Positions 54,585 to 63,792 are shown, numbered from the stretch's first letter. The stretch is DNA of 64,000 nt from Henriciella marina DSM 19595 (GCF_000376805.1 NZ_AQXT01000002.1:1612001-1676000), one strand, 5' to 3'. Made by a program: numbers and translations. The notes: generated by a model not told the origin, from the letters alone.

Positions 54585-57146
54585 ATGAATATAGAGCGAA
54601 AGAATGGTTTGATCCCAATTCCATTCTTGTTCGCGAGTCCGCGCTATTACGCTACGTTTGGCGATTACAATCCTAAAAACGATTACTTTGCTACGCTAAT
54701 CGATCAAATACCTTCGGATTGGCTGTGCAGAAGAAGTGGCGCTTGGTGGAACTTCGCGCCGCTCAATAACAACCTCCCTGATTCGGGATTCAAAATTCAT
54801 GTGTCCTCAAACCTAGAATCTGCGCCGGATGTACTCACCCAAGTATCTAGAATGGCATTTAGTTGCGGGGTGCCATTCAAGTTTATTGTGGACCAAAAAC
54901 TCCATGAATTCTCGAACTCTAAAAATTATAGCTCTTGGAGTTGCGGGAAATTCATCACCATATACCCTGCCAGCACCCGTGAATTCTCAGTTCTGATCGA
55001 CTGGTTAAGGACTGCCTTAAGAGACGCAGGGGGGCCATACATTTTCTCCGATAAGCACGCCCCTGGATCATCGGCTGTGTTCTACCGTTTTGGAGCATTT
55101 TCTCCTCACTCACGTGTCAACGTATTCGGCGAGTACGAGAGGTTAGTATCCATTGGCGAACAGCAAATGGCGGATCAGACGATGCCGGTTTTCTATCTGC
55201 CGCCAAACATTATCGATCCGGTGCGCGGAAGTCACAGCAACACGGGCGACACCGGTAAATCCAATGAAGAGTTGATCCTGCGTGACAGATTCGCTGTTAC
55301 GGGTACATTGCACCGATCGAATTCAGGGGCGGTTCTGCTTGCGCGCGATAACGTGACGGGCGAAGTGGTAGTTCTGAAGGAAGCACGTCGCGGAATTATT
55401 GCTTCAGGTTTCGATGCGACATATCTTCTCGCGAGAGAGTACTCGGTTCTTGAGCTATTGCGACACACTGGTGTCACGCCGCTGCCCATCGATTTCTTCA
55501 AGGTACACGATAGCTATTTCATTGCTATGCAGCATATCAACGGCGTTCCGCTGTCAAAATTTAGAACGTCGCCCGTTATTACTGCTCTACATAAAATCTC
55601 TCCGTCCGAAGCAGAAATTCGCGACGCGGAAGAGACAGTACGTAAAATCTATAACAATTTGTCGAACGCGGTGCGCTTAATCCACCAAAAAGGTATAGTC
55701 GTAGGAGATATCGCGCCGCAAAATGTGATGATCACGCCAGAATCATTGAGCGTGAAAATATTGGATTTTGAAGCCGCAGCTCATGTCGAAGAAGAACTCG
55801 ACCTTCGAATTAACACTATTGGGTTTCGGAGCTCAAATACGTCCAAGTCATTCGCAGAGGATCAGACTGCCGTCAGAAAAGTCGCAGCCTCGACGCTGCT
55901 CCCAGTTCAAACCGGCTCAGAACTAAATCCATACATAACCTCGAATTTCATACGAAGACTTACGAGCGATTATCCTGCTTTTTGCGATCTCGGCAGTGAA
56001 TTAGAACCTGGATTTGAGTTTTCAGAAAGTGTGTGCGACCTGCAATCTCGGCGTTCTATTTTGAAGGAACTAGTCCGGGGTTTGAAAGAAAGCGTAGGAT
56101 TTGCGGCTTCTGGCCACCTTTGGGCTTGCGACTACAGAGGAGTGAAAACGAATCCTCTTTCGATTGCTTTTGGTGCGCTAGGAGTTGCTCCGCTACTTCG
56201 TCTTGTTGAGGGGGAGGTTCCAAGCGTTGTTCAGGACTGGATAACCGAGGCGCTGCAAGTGGACCGCGATTATGCTCCCGGGCTGTGGGTTGGCAGCGCT
56301 GGCATATCTTGGGGATTAGCTGAGCTGGGCCGAACTGAAGAAGCAGAGCTGTGGTTTGATCGAGCAATCGAAAGCAAACTTAAATTTGAGAAGCTCGATA
56401 TTTTTTTCGGAGCGGCGGGCATCGGCGTGACCGCTCTCCGTCTATTTCATGTGTTAAAGTGTGAGAAATACCTAGAGCAGGCAATCGACATTGCAGATCA
56501 AATGCTGCAGCTGCGTATTGGAAATCTAGGCACAAAATATTGTTCTTGGAAGCTAGAGAATAATGGCTTCGGTCATGGTCATGCAGGCATAGCATACTTT
56601 TTTTTGGCTTTGTACAAATCGACTGGCGACTACTCGTATTTAGAATTCGCTGAGGCATCCTTTCGAACGGAAGTTATGAGAGGGTATATCACCCCAGAAG
56701 GCGCTTTATGTTGGCTTGCTGGAGACCACGACAAGCGCGGAATGCCTTACTTTCGAATTGGGGGTGCTGGTGTAGGAGCGGTGGCCTGCCGCCTATTCGA
56801 AACTACTGATTCAAAATTCTACCGAGATGCCTGCAAGAGCATTGCTCTGGGCTGCAGTATAAAATACGCAGCGGGCTCTGGCCTACTTACGGGGCTAACT
56901 GGCATCGGCGAGTTCTTCCTCGATATGCAAAAGACATTTCCAGACGACGATTATCAGTCTCAATTGAAGGACATAGCAAAAGGAATCGACATGTTCCTAT
57001 TTGAATCTGAGTTTGGATTGTGTGCGCCATCCGAGTCGCTAACAAGGATGAGTTTTGACTATGGAACTGGTTCAGCTGGTATTGCCTATTTTTTTCACAG
57101 GCTTCAAAACCGCAAAGCTCAGAGACGATTGTTCGAATTCGATTGA
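54585..57146 (+). CDS. Class III lanthipeptide synthetase (LanKC)
   Basis: An 853-aa three-domain enzyme. Residues about 1-225 are the lyase-like domain; about 235-500 a Ser/Thr kinase domain with K265, GDIAPQN (D375 to N380) and DFE (394-396, in place of DFG); about 520-853 a LanC-like cyclase with GFGHGHAGIAYF. The Cys-His zinc pair expected in class I/II/IV cyclases is missing: the equivalent site reads GLLTGLTG. This fits class III. It is the most AT-rich large gene in the window and has no transporter or leader protease gene next to it. Confidence 0.88.
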   Translation: MNIERKNGLIPIPFLFASPRYYATFGDYNPKNDYFATLIDQIPSDWLCRRSGAWWNFAPLNNNLPDSGFKIHVSSNLESAPDVLTQVSRMAFSCGVPFKFIVDQKLHEFSNSKNYSSWSCGKFITIYPASTREFSVLIDWLRTALRDAGGPYIFSDKHAPGSSAVFYRFGAFSPHSRVNVFGEYERLVSIGEQQMADQTMPVFYLPPNIIDPVRGSHSNTGDTGKSNEELILRDRFAVTGTLHRSNSGAVLLARDNVTGEVVVLKEARRGIIASGFDATYLLAREYSVLELLRHTGVTPLPIDFFKVHDSYFIAMQHINGVPLSKFRTSPVITALHKISPSEAEIRDAEETVRKIYNNLSNAVRLIHQKGIVVGDIAPQNVMITPESLSVKILDFEAAAHVEEELDLRINTIGFRSSNTSKSFAEDQTAVRKVAASTLLPVQTGSELNPYITSNFIRRLTSDYPAFCDLGSELEPGFEFSESVCDLQSRRSILKELVRGLKESVGFAASGHLWACDYRGVKTNPLSIAFGALGVAPLLRLVEGEVPSVVQDWITEALQVDRDYAPGLWVGSAGISWGLAELGRTEEAELWFDRAIESKLKFEKLDIFFGAAGIGVTALRLFHVLKCEKYLEQAIDIADQMLQLRIGNLGTKYCSWKLENNGFGHGHAGIAYFFLALYKSTGDYSYLEFAEASFRTEVMRGYITPEGALCWLAGDHDKRGMPYFRIGGAGVGAVACRLFETTDSKFYRDACKSIALGCSIKYAAGSGLLTGLTGIGEFFLDMQKTFPDDDYQSQLKDIAKGIDMFLFESEFGLCAPSESLTRMSFDYGTGSAGIAYFFHRLQNRKAQRRLFEFD

Positions 57147-57208
57147 ACAGAAATCTCGCGAGCTACGCAGAACACCTCAGTTTCGTGCTAACAAGACAGT
57201 CTTGTGCG

Positions 57209-58387
57209 TCATCTAAGGTAGCCGACTTCATTTGCCACAATGTTGTAAATAGCCTTTGCGGTATGTTCTCTGCTTGCATCCCATTCACGACCAAAACTAC
57301 GTGCCAGTGTCGCAACGGTATGGTGAACATCTCGCTGATTTAGTACGTCCGGCACGATCCAACTCGCCAACCCATCTTGATCGATATCCGCAAGAATGGA
57401 TTGAAATGCCTCAATTGCCGCATTTTCGAACCAAGTGCTTGGGCATTCGGTCGGAATTGTACTTTTCACTACTTCAATGATGCGCGAAAGGGATGGAGCA
57501 AACATCAGGAGGCCAGCGGCAATACGTGCTCGATCCGTATTGAGGAGAGCTCGCGCCGTACGCAGAAGTGAACGCCTACTTTGGGGGGGACTCAAATTAC
57601 TCAGCGGATACGGCAAAGCTGATCGAATAGCTTTAGATGCTCTCTCGCCAAATTTTTCACTAAACTCGGAGTATATGGACCAGACCTGCCACACCTCCAG
57701 ATCTTCTAGCGCTTCAGTAAATACGCGTTCAATTTCAGCCCAGGGACGGAGGGCAACAAGGCTGCGAAAGGCTCGAAGTTGACCGTCGTTTGTAAAGCCA
57801 CGGCCAGAGAAGAACACCGCCCTGTCTGCACTTGGGTCCGGACAGACAAACTGATGGTTGAGGTCAGAATCCATTATAGTTCTTAGGACGATTGTTACTG
57901 ACGGAAATCCCCAATGATAAAGGCCGTGAACGAAATCTAAACCTGGAACAATTTGATGGGTGTCACCGGGCTCAAGAATCGATAGATCGCTTAACCGTAT
58001 TTTTCCGACGGCGAGATTCGACCATGCTTGGCGCTCATTCTCCACTTCATAAACGGCATGAACACTCCCACCAGTTAGAACGCGGAATGCTCCAGAGAAC
58101 CCATGGCTATGTATGTCAGGAGAACTTGAGCCCCATACAAGAACTTCGAGTCTGAAATCGTCTGTCTGAAAGACATTGAAGTTAAGATCACCGAAGTGCG
58201 AATAATTTCCATTCCGGATTGAGAGGCGTTCTATTTCGTCCCACCTGAATTTTGGAATTCTGGCATTGGACAAAAAGGCGTGCGCAGCGTTGGAAAATAT
58301 TGTGTCTCTTGAAACCGACTTCCATAGACCGTCGAATTCCTGCCCTAAAGATACCAGTGAATTGAGCAGCATGATTTCGATGTCCAA
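57209..58387 (-). CDS. Cupin-fold protein beside the lanthipeptide genes
   Basis: A 392-aa protein with a cupin resembling cysteine dioxygenase-type enzymes: SSPDIHSHGFSGAFRVLTGG with H93 and H95, then LEPGDTHQIVPGLDFVHGLY with H144 and H154. These can hold an iron. The C-terminal 200 residues are helical and unassigned. Converging on LanKC with 62 bases between. It could modify the peptide, but that is an inference from position. An alternative start is Met6 at 58372. Confidence 0.65.
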   Translation of the reverse strand: MDIEIMLLNSLVSLGQEFDGLWKSVSRDTIFSNAAHAFLSNARIPKFRWDEIERLSIRNGNYSHFGDLNFNVFQTDDFRLEVLVWGSSSPDIHSHGFSGAFRVLTGGSVHAVYEVENERQAWSNLAVGKIRLSDLSILEPGDTHQIVPGLDFVHGLYHWGFPSVTIVLRTIMDSDLNHQFVCPDPSADRAVFFSGRGFTNDGQLRAFRSLVALRPWAEIERVFTEALEDLEVWQVWSIYSEFSEKFGERASKAIRSALPYPLSNLSPPQSRRSLLRTARALLNTDRARIAAGLLMFAPSLSRIIEVVKSTIPTECPSTWFENAAIEAFQSILADIDQDGLASWIVPDVLNQRDVHHTVATLARSFGREWDASREHTAKAIYNIVANEVGYLR

Positions 58388-58486
58388 AAACGATAGCGTG
58401 AATCAAAATACCGTCCGAGCGCGAAACTCTAGCCTACCAAAGAGAATATGCCCCTACATAACTGTATCAACTGTCGTTGAGCGCAT

Positions 58487-58523
58487 GCTTTCCCTTATCC
58501 CCTCCCGGATGCGGGAGAGGGGT
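58487..58523. repeat. Right copy of 37-bp island-flanking repeat (REP-like)
   Basis: TGCTTTCCCTTATCCCCTCC followed by CGGATGCGGGAGAGGGG. Inverted relative to 42265-42301, 35 of 37 matches. A further related palindrome, CCTTCTCCCGCATCC..GGAAGAAGG, is at about 58598-58620, so the motif is a dispersed element of this genome. Confidence 0.85.
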
Positions 58524-58651
58524 CAGGGGTGAGGGCAGCAACGCTGGAGATTTTACTAGTGTCTAAACTGCCACTGAGCTTTCAGCCCTCATCCCCGGCC
58601 CTTCTCCCGCATCCGGAAGAAGGGGGGGCGCCTCACGCGAGCGCAGACACC

Positions 58652-59098
58652 CTACCCCACCCGCCGCTCGAACCGGTCGACCAGCTCGTCGATCTGCGAG
58701 GCTGTCTCGTCGAGCGTGAAGAAATAGCCCCGCCAGGTGGCCGGGTCTGGCGGGCTTAGGGTGTAGTTCTGCAGGTGCGGGACGCAGGCATCGGGCGACC
58801 AGAGCTCGACCGCGCGGGCGAACCGGGCGCGGACATCCTGATGCGCGAGCTGCATGGCGCGGCCGCGCAGGACCCACGTCTCTGCATCGCAGGTTTCGCT
58901 GATCCGGTCGCAGGCCTGAAGCTCGCGAAATCCAGCGCGAAGCTCGGGGCGCAGCGCATCGAGATAGGTCGTTGTCTCGCGGATCGCGCCCTGCAGCCGG
59001 TCGACATCATCATCGCAAGCCCCGCGCGACTTGTAGGTCTCGCAGCTGCCGCAGAAGATGAGCAGTGCCAGCGGCAGAAGGGCGATCGCAGGCTTCAA
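58652..59098 (-). CDS. Small lipoprotein, unknown function
   Basis: A 148-aa protein with a lipoprotein signal, MKPAIALLPLALLIFCGSC, Cys19 being the likely acylated residue. It then has a helical region with Cys pairs (GACDDDVDRLQ, ACDRISETCDAETW, PDACVPH) that could form disulfides in the periplasm. No family is recognised. It is divergent from bioY. Confidence 0.65.
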   Translation of the reverse strand: MKPAIALLPLALLIFCGSCETYKSRGACDDDVDRLQGAIRETTTYLDALRPELRAGFRELQACDRISETCDAETWVLRGRAMQLAHQDVRARFARAVELWSPDACVPHLQNYTLSPPDPATWRGYFFTLDETASQIDELVDRFERRVG

Positions 59099-59262
59099 AT
59101 GCAGGCTCCTTGCTCATCGCGCCAGCGAATCGCCAGCGCGTATGTCCCCCCATCCTTTGCCGCCCTGCCCCCGCATGCAAGTCCCGCCGCCCGGCTTGAC
59201 CCCGCCAGCGGACCGGCGCACACCCGCGGGCAACAACAAAGACGAAAAAGTGAGCCTCCCAA

Positions 59263-59823
59263 ATGCAGACCACATCGATGACTGAACGTGCCGCCCAATC
59301 CCACCCACGTGCCCGCCAGGTTGCCTTCCTGCTTGCTGGCATCGGCGTGCTGACGGCTTCCTCATATGTTGCCGTGCCCATGGTGCCGGTGCCGGTCACG
59401 ATGCAGACGCTGGCAGTGCTTCTGGTCGGCGCTGTCGCAGGCCCGCGCATGGGGCTCGCCATGGTCGTTTCCTGGCTGGCGCTTGCCGCCTTTGGCCTGC
59501 CCGTTCTGGCAGGTGGCAAGGCAGGGCTTCTGGCGTTTACCGGGCCAACCGCGGGCTTCCTGCTTGCCTTTCCGGTCACCGCCTTTCTTGCCGGTCTCGC
59601 GGTGCAGACCTTTGCGCGCGGGCATCTCAGCCGGTTCGCGAGCTTTCTCGGCCTGCATGGTCTCATCCTGCTGGCGGGCTGGGCATGGCTCTCCACACTG
59701 GTTGGTGCAGAGACAGCCTTTGTCGCTGGCGTCGCTCCGTTTCTTGTCGGCGCGCTGATCAAGTCGGCGCTCGGCGCGGCCATTCTGGCCGCCATTCCGG
59801 GTAAATACCGCCAAGCCGGCTAG
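59263..59823 (+). CDS. bioY: Biotin transporter BioY (ECF S-component)
   Basis: BioY binds biotin in the membrane, as the substrate-capture part of an ECF transporter or alone. Six helices in 186 aa include LTASSYVAVPMVPVPVTMQT (the conserved loop), GPRMGLAMVVSWLALAAFGL, and GPTAGFLLAFPV. No energising bioM/bioN genes are adjacent, so it is a solitary BioY. The 5' region shows no recognised BirA box. Confidence 0.93.
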   Translation: MQTTSMTERAAQSHPRARQVAFLLAGIGVLTASSYVAVPMVPVPVTMQTLAVLLVGAVAGPRMGLAMVVSWLALAAFGLPVLAGGKAGLLAFTGPTAGFLLAFPVTAFLAGLAVQTFARGHLSRFASFLGLHGLILLAGWAWLSTLVGAETAFVAGVAPFLVGALIKSALGAAILAAIPGKYRQAG

Positions 59824-59919
59824 AAACACCGCCCAGACACCATCAGGACACCGTCCCTGCACCGTCCAAATGCGGGGAAAGGGCTGGCGTATGCGGTGGG
59901 AAACCCTAAATCAGGCCGC

Positions 59920-60729
59920 ATGGATACAAAGATTCTTTCCGACAGATCCGTGCTCGTTCTGGACGGTCCCGACACGATCGCCTTGCTCGAACGGCTGGTC
60001 ACGAACAATACGCATGACTGGCCGATCGGCGAGGCTCGCTACGGCGCCCTTCTGACGCCGCAGGGCAAGGTTATCGCCGATTTCATCGCTCACCGCACTG
60101 AGGGCGGCGCGCTTCTGGACGTCGCCACACACGCTGTCGGCGACCTCTCCAAACGCCTGCAGATGTTTCGCCTTCGCGCGAAGGTCGAGATTGGTGTCGA
60201 CGGCAAACAAGCCGTCGCCATTGGCGATGAGGGCGCGGCCGACCCGCGCGCGCCAGAGCTTCCGAAACGTTCCTTTGTCGAAGACGGCTCAGCGCCAACA
60301 ATCAGCGACGAAGACTGGGACGCCGTCCGCATTCCCACAGGCGTCGCCGAATGGGGCCGCGATTTTCAGGGCGCCGAAGTCTTTCCATGGGAAATCAACA
60401 TGGACCGCCAGGGCGGCGTCGACCTCAAAAAGGGCTGCTTTGTTGGGCAGGAAGTCGTCTCTCGCATGCACAGGCGCGGCAAGCTGCGCAAGCGGACCAT
60501 CATCGTTGAGGGTCAAAATCTCCAGAAAAGTCAAAGCCTTGAGGGAGAGACACCTGTCGGTGAGATCACCAGCACCGCAGGTAACATGGCGCTCGCCATT
60601 GTCCGCGTCGACCGGCTCGCAAAGGCAGGTGACGCGCTGACTATCGATGGAAAACCCGCAAAAATCCTCGGTCCGGACTGGCTCAAGGAAGAGCTCGCCG
60701 CGGTCCTTACCGACAATGAAAGCGAATAG
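59920..60729 (+). CDS. ygfZ: YgfZ/GcvT-like folate-binding protein
   Basis: YgfZ supports iron-sulfur enzyme maturation using folate. The signature KKGCFVGQEVVSRMHRRG is near residue 178, with Cys, and the N-terminus has LDGPDTIALLERLVTNNTHD then GALLTPQGKVIADF. I chose ATG 59920 (MDTKIL) over a GTG at 59896. tag follows 12 bases downstream, so they are probably co-transcribed. Confidence 0.93.
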   Translation: MDTKILSDRSVLVLDGPDTIALLERLVTNNTHDWPIGEARYGALLTPQGKVIADFIAHRTEGGALLDVATHAVGDLSKRLQMFRLRAKVEIGVDGKQAVAIGDEGAADPRAPELPKRSFVEDGSAPTISDEDWDAVRIPTGVAEWGRDFQGAEVFPWEINMDRQGGVDLKKGCFVGQEVVSRMHRRGKLRKRTIIVEGQNLQKSQSLEGETPVGEITSTAGNMALAIVRVDRLAKAGDALTIDGKPAKILGPDWLKEELAAVLTDNESE

Positions 60730-60741
60730 AGGCCGCGCATC

Positions 60742-61344
60742 ATGGGCATGAACCTCTCTCCCGACGAGACCCTGCCCTGCCGCTGGGCCCCAGCCGAAGA
60801 CGCGCTCTACCGCGCCTATCATGATCATGAATGGGGCGTGCCCGAATACGACCCGCGCGCGCTCTGGGAAAAGCTGCAGCTTGATGGCATGCAGGCCGGG
60901 CTCTCCTGGGTCACCATCCTTCGAAAACGCGATGCTATCCGCGAAGAATTCGACAGCTTCATTCCAGAACAAATCGCCATGTGGGATCAGGAGCGGATCG
61001 AAAAAGCGCTACAAAACCCGGGCATTATCCGCAGCCCGACCAAGATCAAGGCGACCATCGGCAATGCCCGCGCCTTCCTCGCCATGCAGGAGAAGGGCGA
61101 GGACTTTTCCGATTGGCTCTGGAGCTTTACAGGCGGCGCGCCCATCGTGCACCAGCTTCGCGATGTCTCTGAAGTCCCGGCCAAGACCCCGCTATCGGAA
61201 GAGCTCGCCAAGGCGCTGAAGGCGCGCGGCTTCAAGTTCTGCGGGCCTGTTATCGTCTATGCCTTCATGCAGGCTGTTGGTATGGTCAATGATCATGAGA
61301 CGCGCTGCCCGCGTCATGGCGAGATACAGGAGCTTCACTCATGA
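60742..61344 (+). CDS. tag: DNA-3-methyladenine glycosylase I
   Basis: Tag removes 3-methyladenine from alkylated DNA. It has CRWAPAEDALYRAYHDHEWG at the start (Cys and His zinc ligands), LDGMQAGLSWVTILRKRDA, and DHETRCPRH at the end (His and Cys ligands). The 200-aa length is typical. It overlaps the following lipoprotein gene by 4 bases. Confidence 0.96.
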   Translation: MGMNLSPDETLPCRWAPAEDALYRAYHDHEWGVPEYDPRALWEKLQLDGMQAGLSWVTILRKRDAIREEFDSFIPEQIAMWDQERIEKALQNPGIIRSPTKIKATIGNARAFLAMQEKGEDFSDWLWSFTGGAPIVHQLRDVSEVPAKTPLSEELAKALKARGFKFCGPVIVYAFMQAVGMVNDHETRCPRHGEIQELHS

Positions 61345-61565
61345 AAATGAAGATTGGCGCGGCCTTCGTAGGTCTGTTGTTGCTGACTGGCTGCGAAAGC
61401 TTCAACGGCCCGTACCTCGACAATAGCGGCGCCTGTGATGAAATCGTCGATGCGCGTGAGCGTCTGGACTGTCTCGACCGCGCTGAACGGGCGGAAGATG
61501 AGTGGCGAGAGGAGCGCCGCCGAGAGCGCGATGACAAGGACCGCGAAGACGCCAGCGCACCTTAA
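61341..61565 (+). CDS. Small lipoprotein, charged C-terminus
   Basis: A 74-aa protein with a lipoprotein signal, MKMKIGAAFVGLLLLTGC, and then a short Cys-containing stretch (GACDEIVDARERLDCLDR) and a strongly charged Arg/Glu/Asp C-terminal helix. It is coupled to tag by ATGA overlap. Unknown function, probably periplasmic. Confidence 0.7.
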   Translation: MKMKIGAAFVGLLLLTGCESFNGPYLDNSGACDEIVDARERLDCLDRAERAEDEWREERRRERDDKDREDASAP

Positions 61566-61651
61566 AGGTCGACGCAGCCTTCAAGCCTGTCTAATTTCAT
61601 TTGCAACCGAAGTCTGACGCACCGAGGGGCGTGCGCAAGGAGGGCTTTTCT

Positions 61652-62770
61652 ATGACACCTGTTATCTCCGCGACCGGTCTCTGGACGCCGCCGCACACTG
61701 TTACCAATGCCGAGCTGGTCGAGAGCTTCAATGCCTGGGCCGACCGATGGAATGAGGCAAACAAGGCCGAGATCGAAGCGGGCACGCTGGAAGCCAAGAC
61801 CCATTCGAATGTCGAGTTCATCGAGAAAGCGTCCGGCATCAAGTCGCGCTATGTGGTCGACAAGTCAGGCGTTGTGGACCCGGCTGTCATGCGCCCCATC
61901 ATTCCGGAACGCCCGAACGAAGAGATCTCGATACTCGCCGAGATCGCCGTGAAAGCCGCCAGGCAGGCACTCGAAACGGCAGGCCGTGACCCGAAGGACG
62001 TGGACGCCGTGATCTGCGCCGCCTCCAACATGCAGCGCGCCTATCCGGCCATGGCCATCGAAGTGCAGGAAGCGCTGGGTATCGAGGGCTTCTCCTTCGA
62101 CATGAATGTGGCCTGCTCATCGGCGACCTTCGGCATCCAGACCGCGGCTGACTTTGTCCGCGCTGGCAATGCGAAATCAGTTCTCATGGTCAATCCGGAG
62201 ATCACCTCCGGGCACCTCAACTGGACCGACCGCGACAGCCACTTCATCTTTGGCGATGTCGCAACAGCTGTTCTGGTCGAGGCAGAAGATATCGCCCCGC
62301 AGCAGCACTGGAAAATCCTCGGCACCCAGCTGAAGACCAAATTCTCCAGTAATATCCGCAACAATTTCGGCTTCCTGAACCGCGCGGACCCGTCTGGCGA
62401 AGGCCAGGCAGACAAGCTTTTCATCCAGGAAGGCCGCAAGGTCTTCAAGGAAGTGGTGCCGATGGTTTCTGAAATGATCCTGTCAGAACTCACGCGTCTC
62501 GACCTCAAATCGGACGAGTTGAAGCGGCTCTGGCTGCACCAGGCCAATGCGAACATGAACAGGCTCATCTCGACCAAGGTACTCGGACATGAGGCCAGTG
62601 AGGATGAAAGCCCGACCGTCCTCGACGAGTATGCAAACACATCCTCGGCCGGCTCGATCATCGCCTTTCACAAGCATTCGGGCGATTTCAAGTCGGGGGA
62701 AAAGGGCCTGATCTGCTCTTTCGGCGCTGGCTATTCAGCAGGGACAGTCTTTGTGGAAAAGGCCGCCTGA
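61652..62770 (+). CDS. Beta-ketoacyl-ACP synthase III family enzyme
   Basis: A 372-aa thiolase-fold enzyme of the KASIII group. The catalytic triad is in NVACSSATFGIQ (Cys), LWLHQANANM (His) and YANTSSAGSI (Asn). The N-terminus includes GIKSRYVVD, usual for KASIII. The ATG at 61652 has AAGGAGG upstream. It is longer than E. coli FabH and closest in pattern to the FabH-like group with an insert after the nucleophile. Whether it initiates fatty acid synthesis is not certain. Confidence 0.85.
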   Translation: MTPVISATGLWTPPHTVTNAELVESFNAWADRWNEANKAEIEAGTLEAKTHSNVEFIEKASGIKSRYVVDKSGVVDPAVMRPIIPERPNEEISILAEIAVKAARQALETAGRDPKDVDAVICAASNMQRAYPAMAIEVQEALGIEGFSFDMNVACSSATFGIQTAADFVRAGNAKSVLMVNPEITSGHLNWTDRDSHFIFGDVATAVLVEAEDIAPQQHWKILGTQLKTKFSSNIRNNFGFLNRADPSGEGQADKLFIQEGRKVFKEVVPMVSEMILSELTRLDLKSDELKRLWLHQANANMNRLISTKVLGHEASEDESPTVLDEYANTSSAGSIIAFHKHSGDFKSGEKGLICSFGAGYSAGTVFVEKAA

Positions 62771-62788
62771 CCACCCTATGTGGCAGGT

Positions 62789-63652
62789 ATGACAGCACGC
62801 ACCATCAAGGCGAAACACACCGCCTATAGAGACGATATTTCCGACCTGATTACGCGCCGACCGGTGCCAAACCGGGGGCTGGAGCAGGTCGACCCCTTCC
62901 TGTTTCTCAACCATCATGGCCCACAGGTCTATCAGCCTGGCAATGACGGCCTGCCGTTCGGCCCGCACCCGCATCGCGGCTTTGAAACGGTGACCTTCAT
63001 CCTCGCAGGCAGCCTCGCCCATATGGATACGGGTGGGCATGAAAGCGTGATCCATGCTGGCGGGGTGCAGTGGATGACCGCAGGCTCTGGCCTCATCCAC
63101 GCAGAGCTGTCGCCGCCGGAATTCAAGCGTGATGGCGGAGATATGGAAATCCTGCAGCTCTGGGTGAACCTGCCGCCAGAGCTGAAGATGACGACGCCGC
63201 GCTATACCGGTCTGCAGGCAGCTGGTATACCCGCCATTGCTACAGATGGCGGCGCAACAGTTAACCTTGTTGCAGGTCAGTTCGCTGGAAAAAGTGGCCC
63301 CGTCGACTCGCTGACAGGCGTCATGATGTCGACCGTGGATATCCCGGCTGGCGGGGCGGTTTCCCTGCCCGCCCCGAAGGGCCGTAACGTGTTCTTCTAT
63401 GTGGTGAGAGGCGGGGCCGATATTGGCGGAGATCCCGCAAACAAGTTCGAGCTCGTCGAGTTCAAAGATGATGGCGAGCACATTGAGGTCAGCGCACCAA
63501 ACGGGGCTTACCTTCTCTATGGTCACGCAGAGCCGATCGGCGCGCCTGTCGTGGCCCGCGGGCCATTTGTCATGAATACGGAAGCTGAAATTCGGGACGC
63601 GATCGCGGATTATCAGGCAGGCAAGTTCAACCGCGAGCCGGTCAATACCTAG
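62789..63652 (+). CDS. Pirin family protein
   Basis: A 287-aa double cupin. The metal-binding set is in GLPFGPHPHRGFETVTFIL (His pair) and MTAGSGLIHAE (His and Glu). DPFLFLNHHG near residue 35 is the classic pirin signature. I chose ATG 62789 rather than the GTG at 62780. Bacterial pirins have been linked to quercetinase activity and to regulation, neither of which can be assigned here. Confidence 0.9.
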   Translation: MTARTIKAKHTAYRDDISDLITRRPVPNRGLEQVDPFLFLNHHGPQVYQPGNDGLPFGPHPHRGFETVTFILAGSLAHMDTGGHESVIHAGGVQWMTAGSGLIHAELSPPEFKRDGGDMEILQLWVNLPPELKMTTPRYTGLQAAGIPAIATDGGATVNLVAGQFAGKSGPVDSLTGVMMSTVDIPAGGAVSLPAPKGRNVFFYVVRGGADIGGDPANKFELVEFKDDGEHIEVSAPNGAYLLYGHAEPIGAPVVARGPFVMNTEAEIRDAIADYQAGKFNREPVNT

Positions 63653-63792
63653 TCCTCGTCGTCGCCGAGGTCACTCCAAAGGATGGATTTGCAGCTGCGG
63701 GCGGCCTCGACCGTTATGATCAGGGCCGCCCCGGCGAGGACCCACCAGGGTGCGGACGCGTTCTCCGCCGCATGCATCACCATATCCACCAT
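63649..63792 (-). CDS. 47-aa single-helix membrane peptide
   Basis: MVDMVMHAAENASAPW then a hydrophobic helix (VLAGAALIITVEAA) and the tail SCKSILWSDLGDDED. A GGAGTGATT ribosome-type site lies just before the ATG at 63792. It overlaps the pirin stop on the other strand. Small size makes the call tentative, but base use and the clear helix favour a real gene. Confidence 0.5.
   Translation of the reverse strand: MVDMVMHAAENASAPWWVLAGAALIITVEAARSCKSILWSDLGDDED

Larger units (their letters stand above)
42302..58486. mobile_element. AT-richer genomic island with nuclease-helicase, casposon-like unit and lanthipeptide genes
   Basis: The interval between the two inverted 37-bp repeats has base use visibly unlike its GC-rich neighbours, and gene content typical of mobile DNA: a nuclease-helicase, a Cas1/PolB unit, and a peptide biosynthesis cluster that is the most AT-rich part. 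The three blocks differ from one another in base composition, suggesting stepwise assembly. Host genes pyrC and the 58652 lipoprotein flank it. Because the flanking repeat is of a dispersed type, the exact island ends are not proven. Confidence 0.6.
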
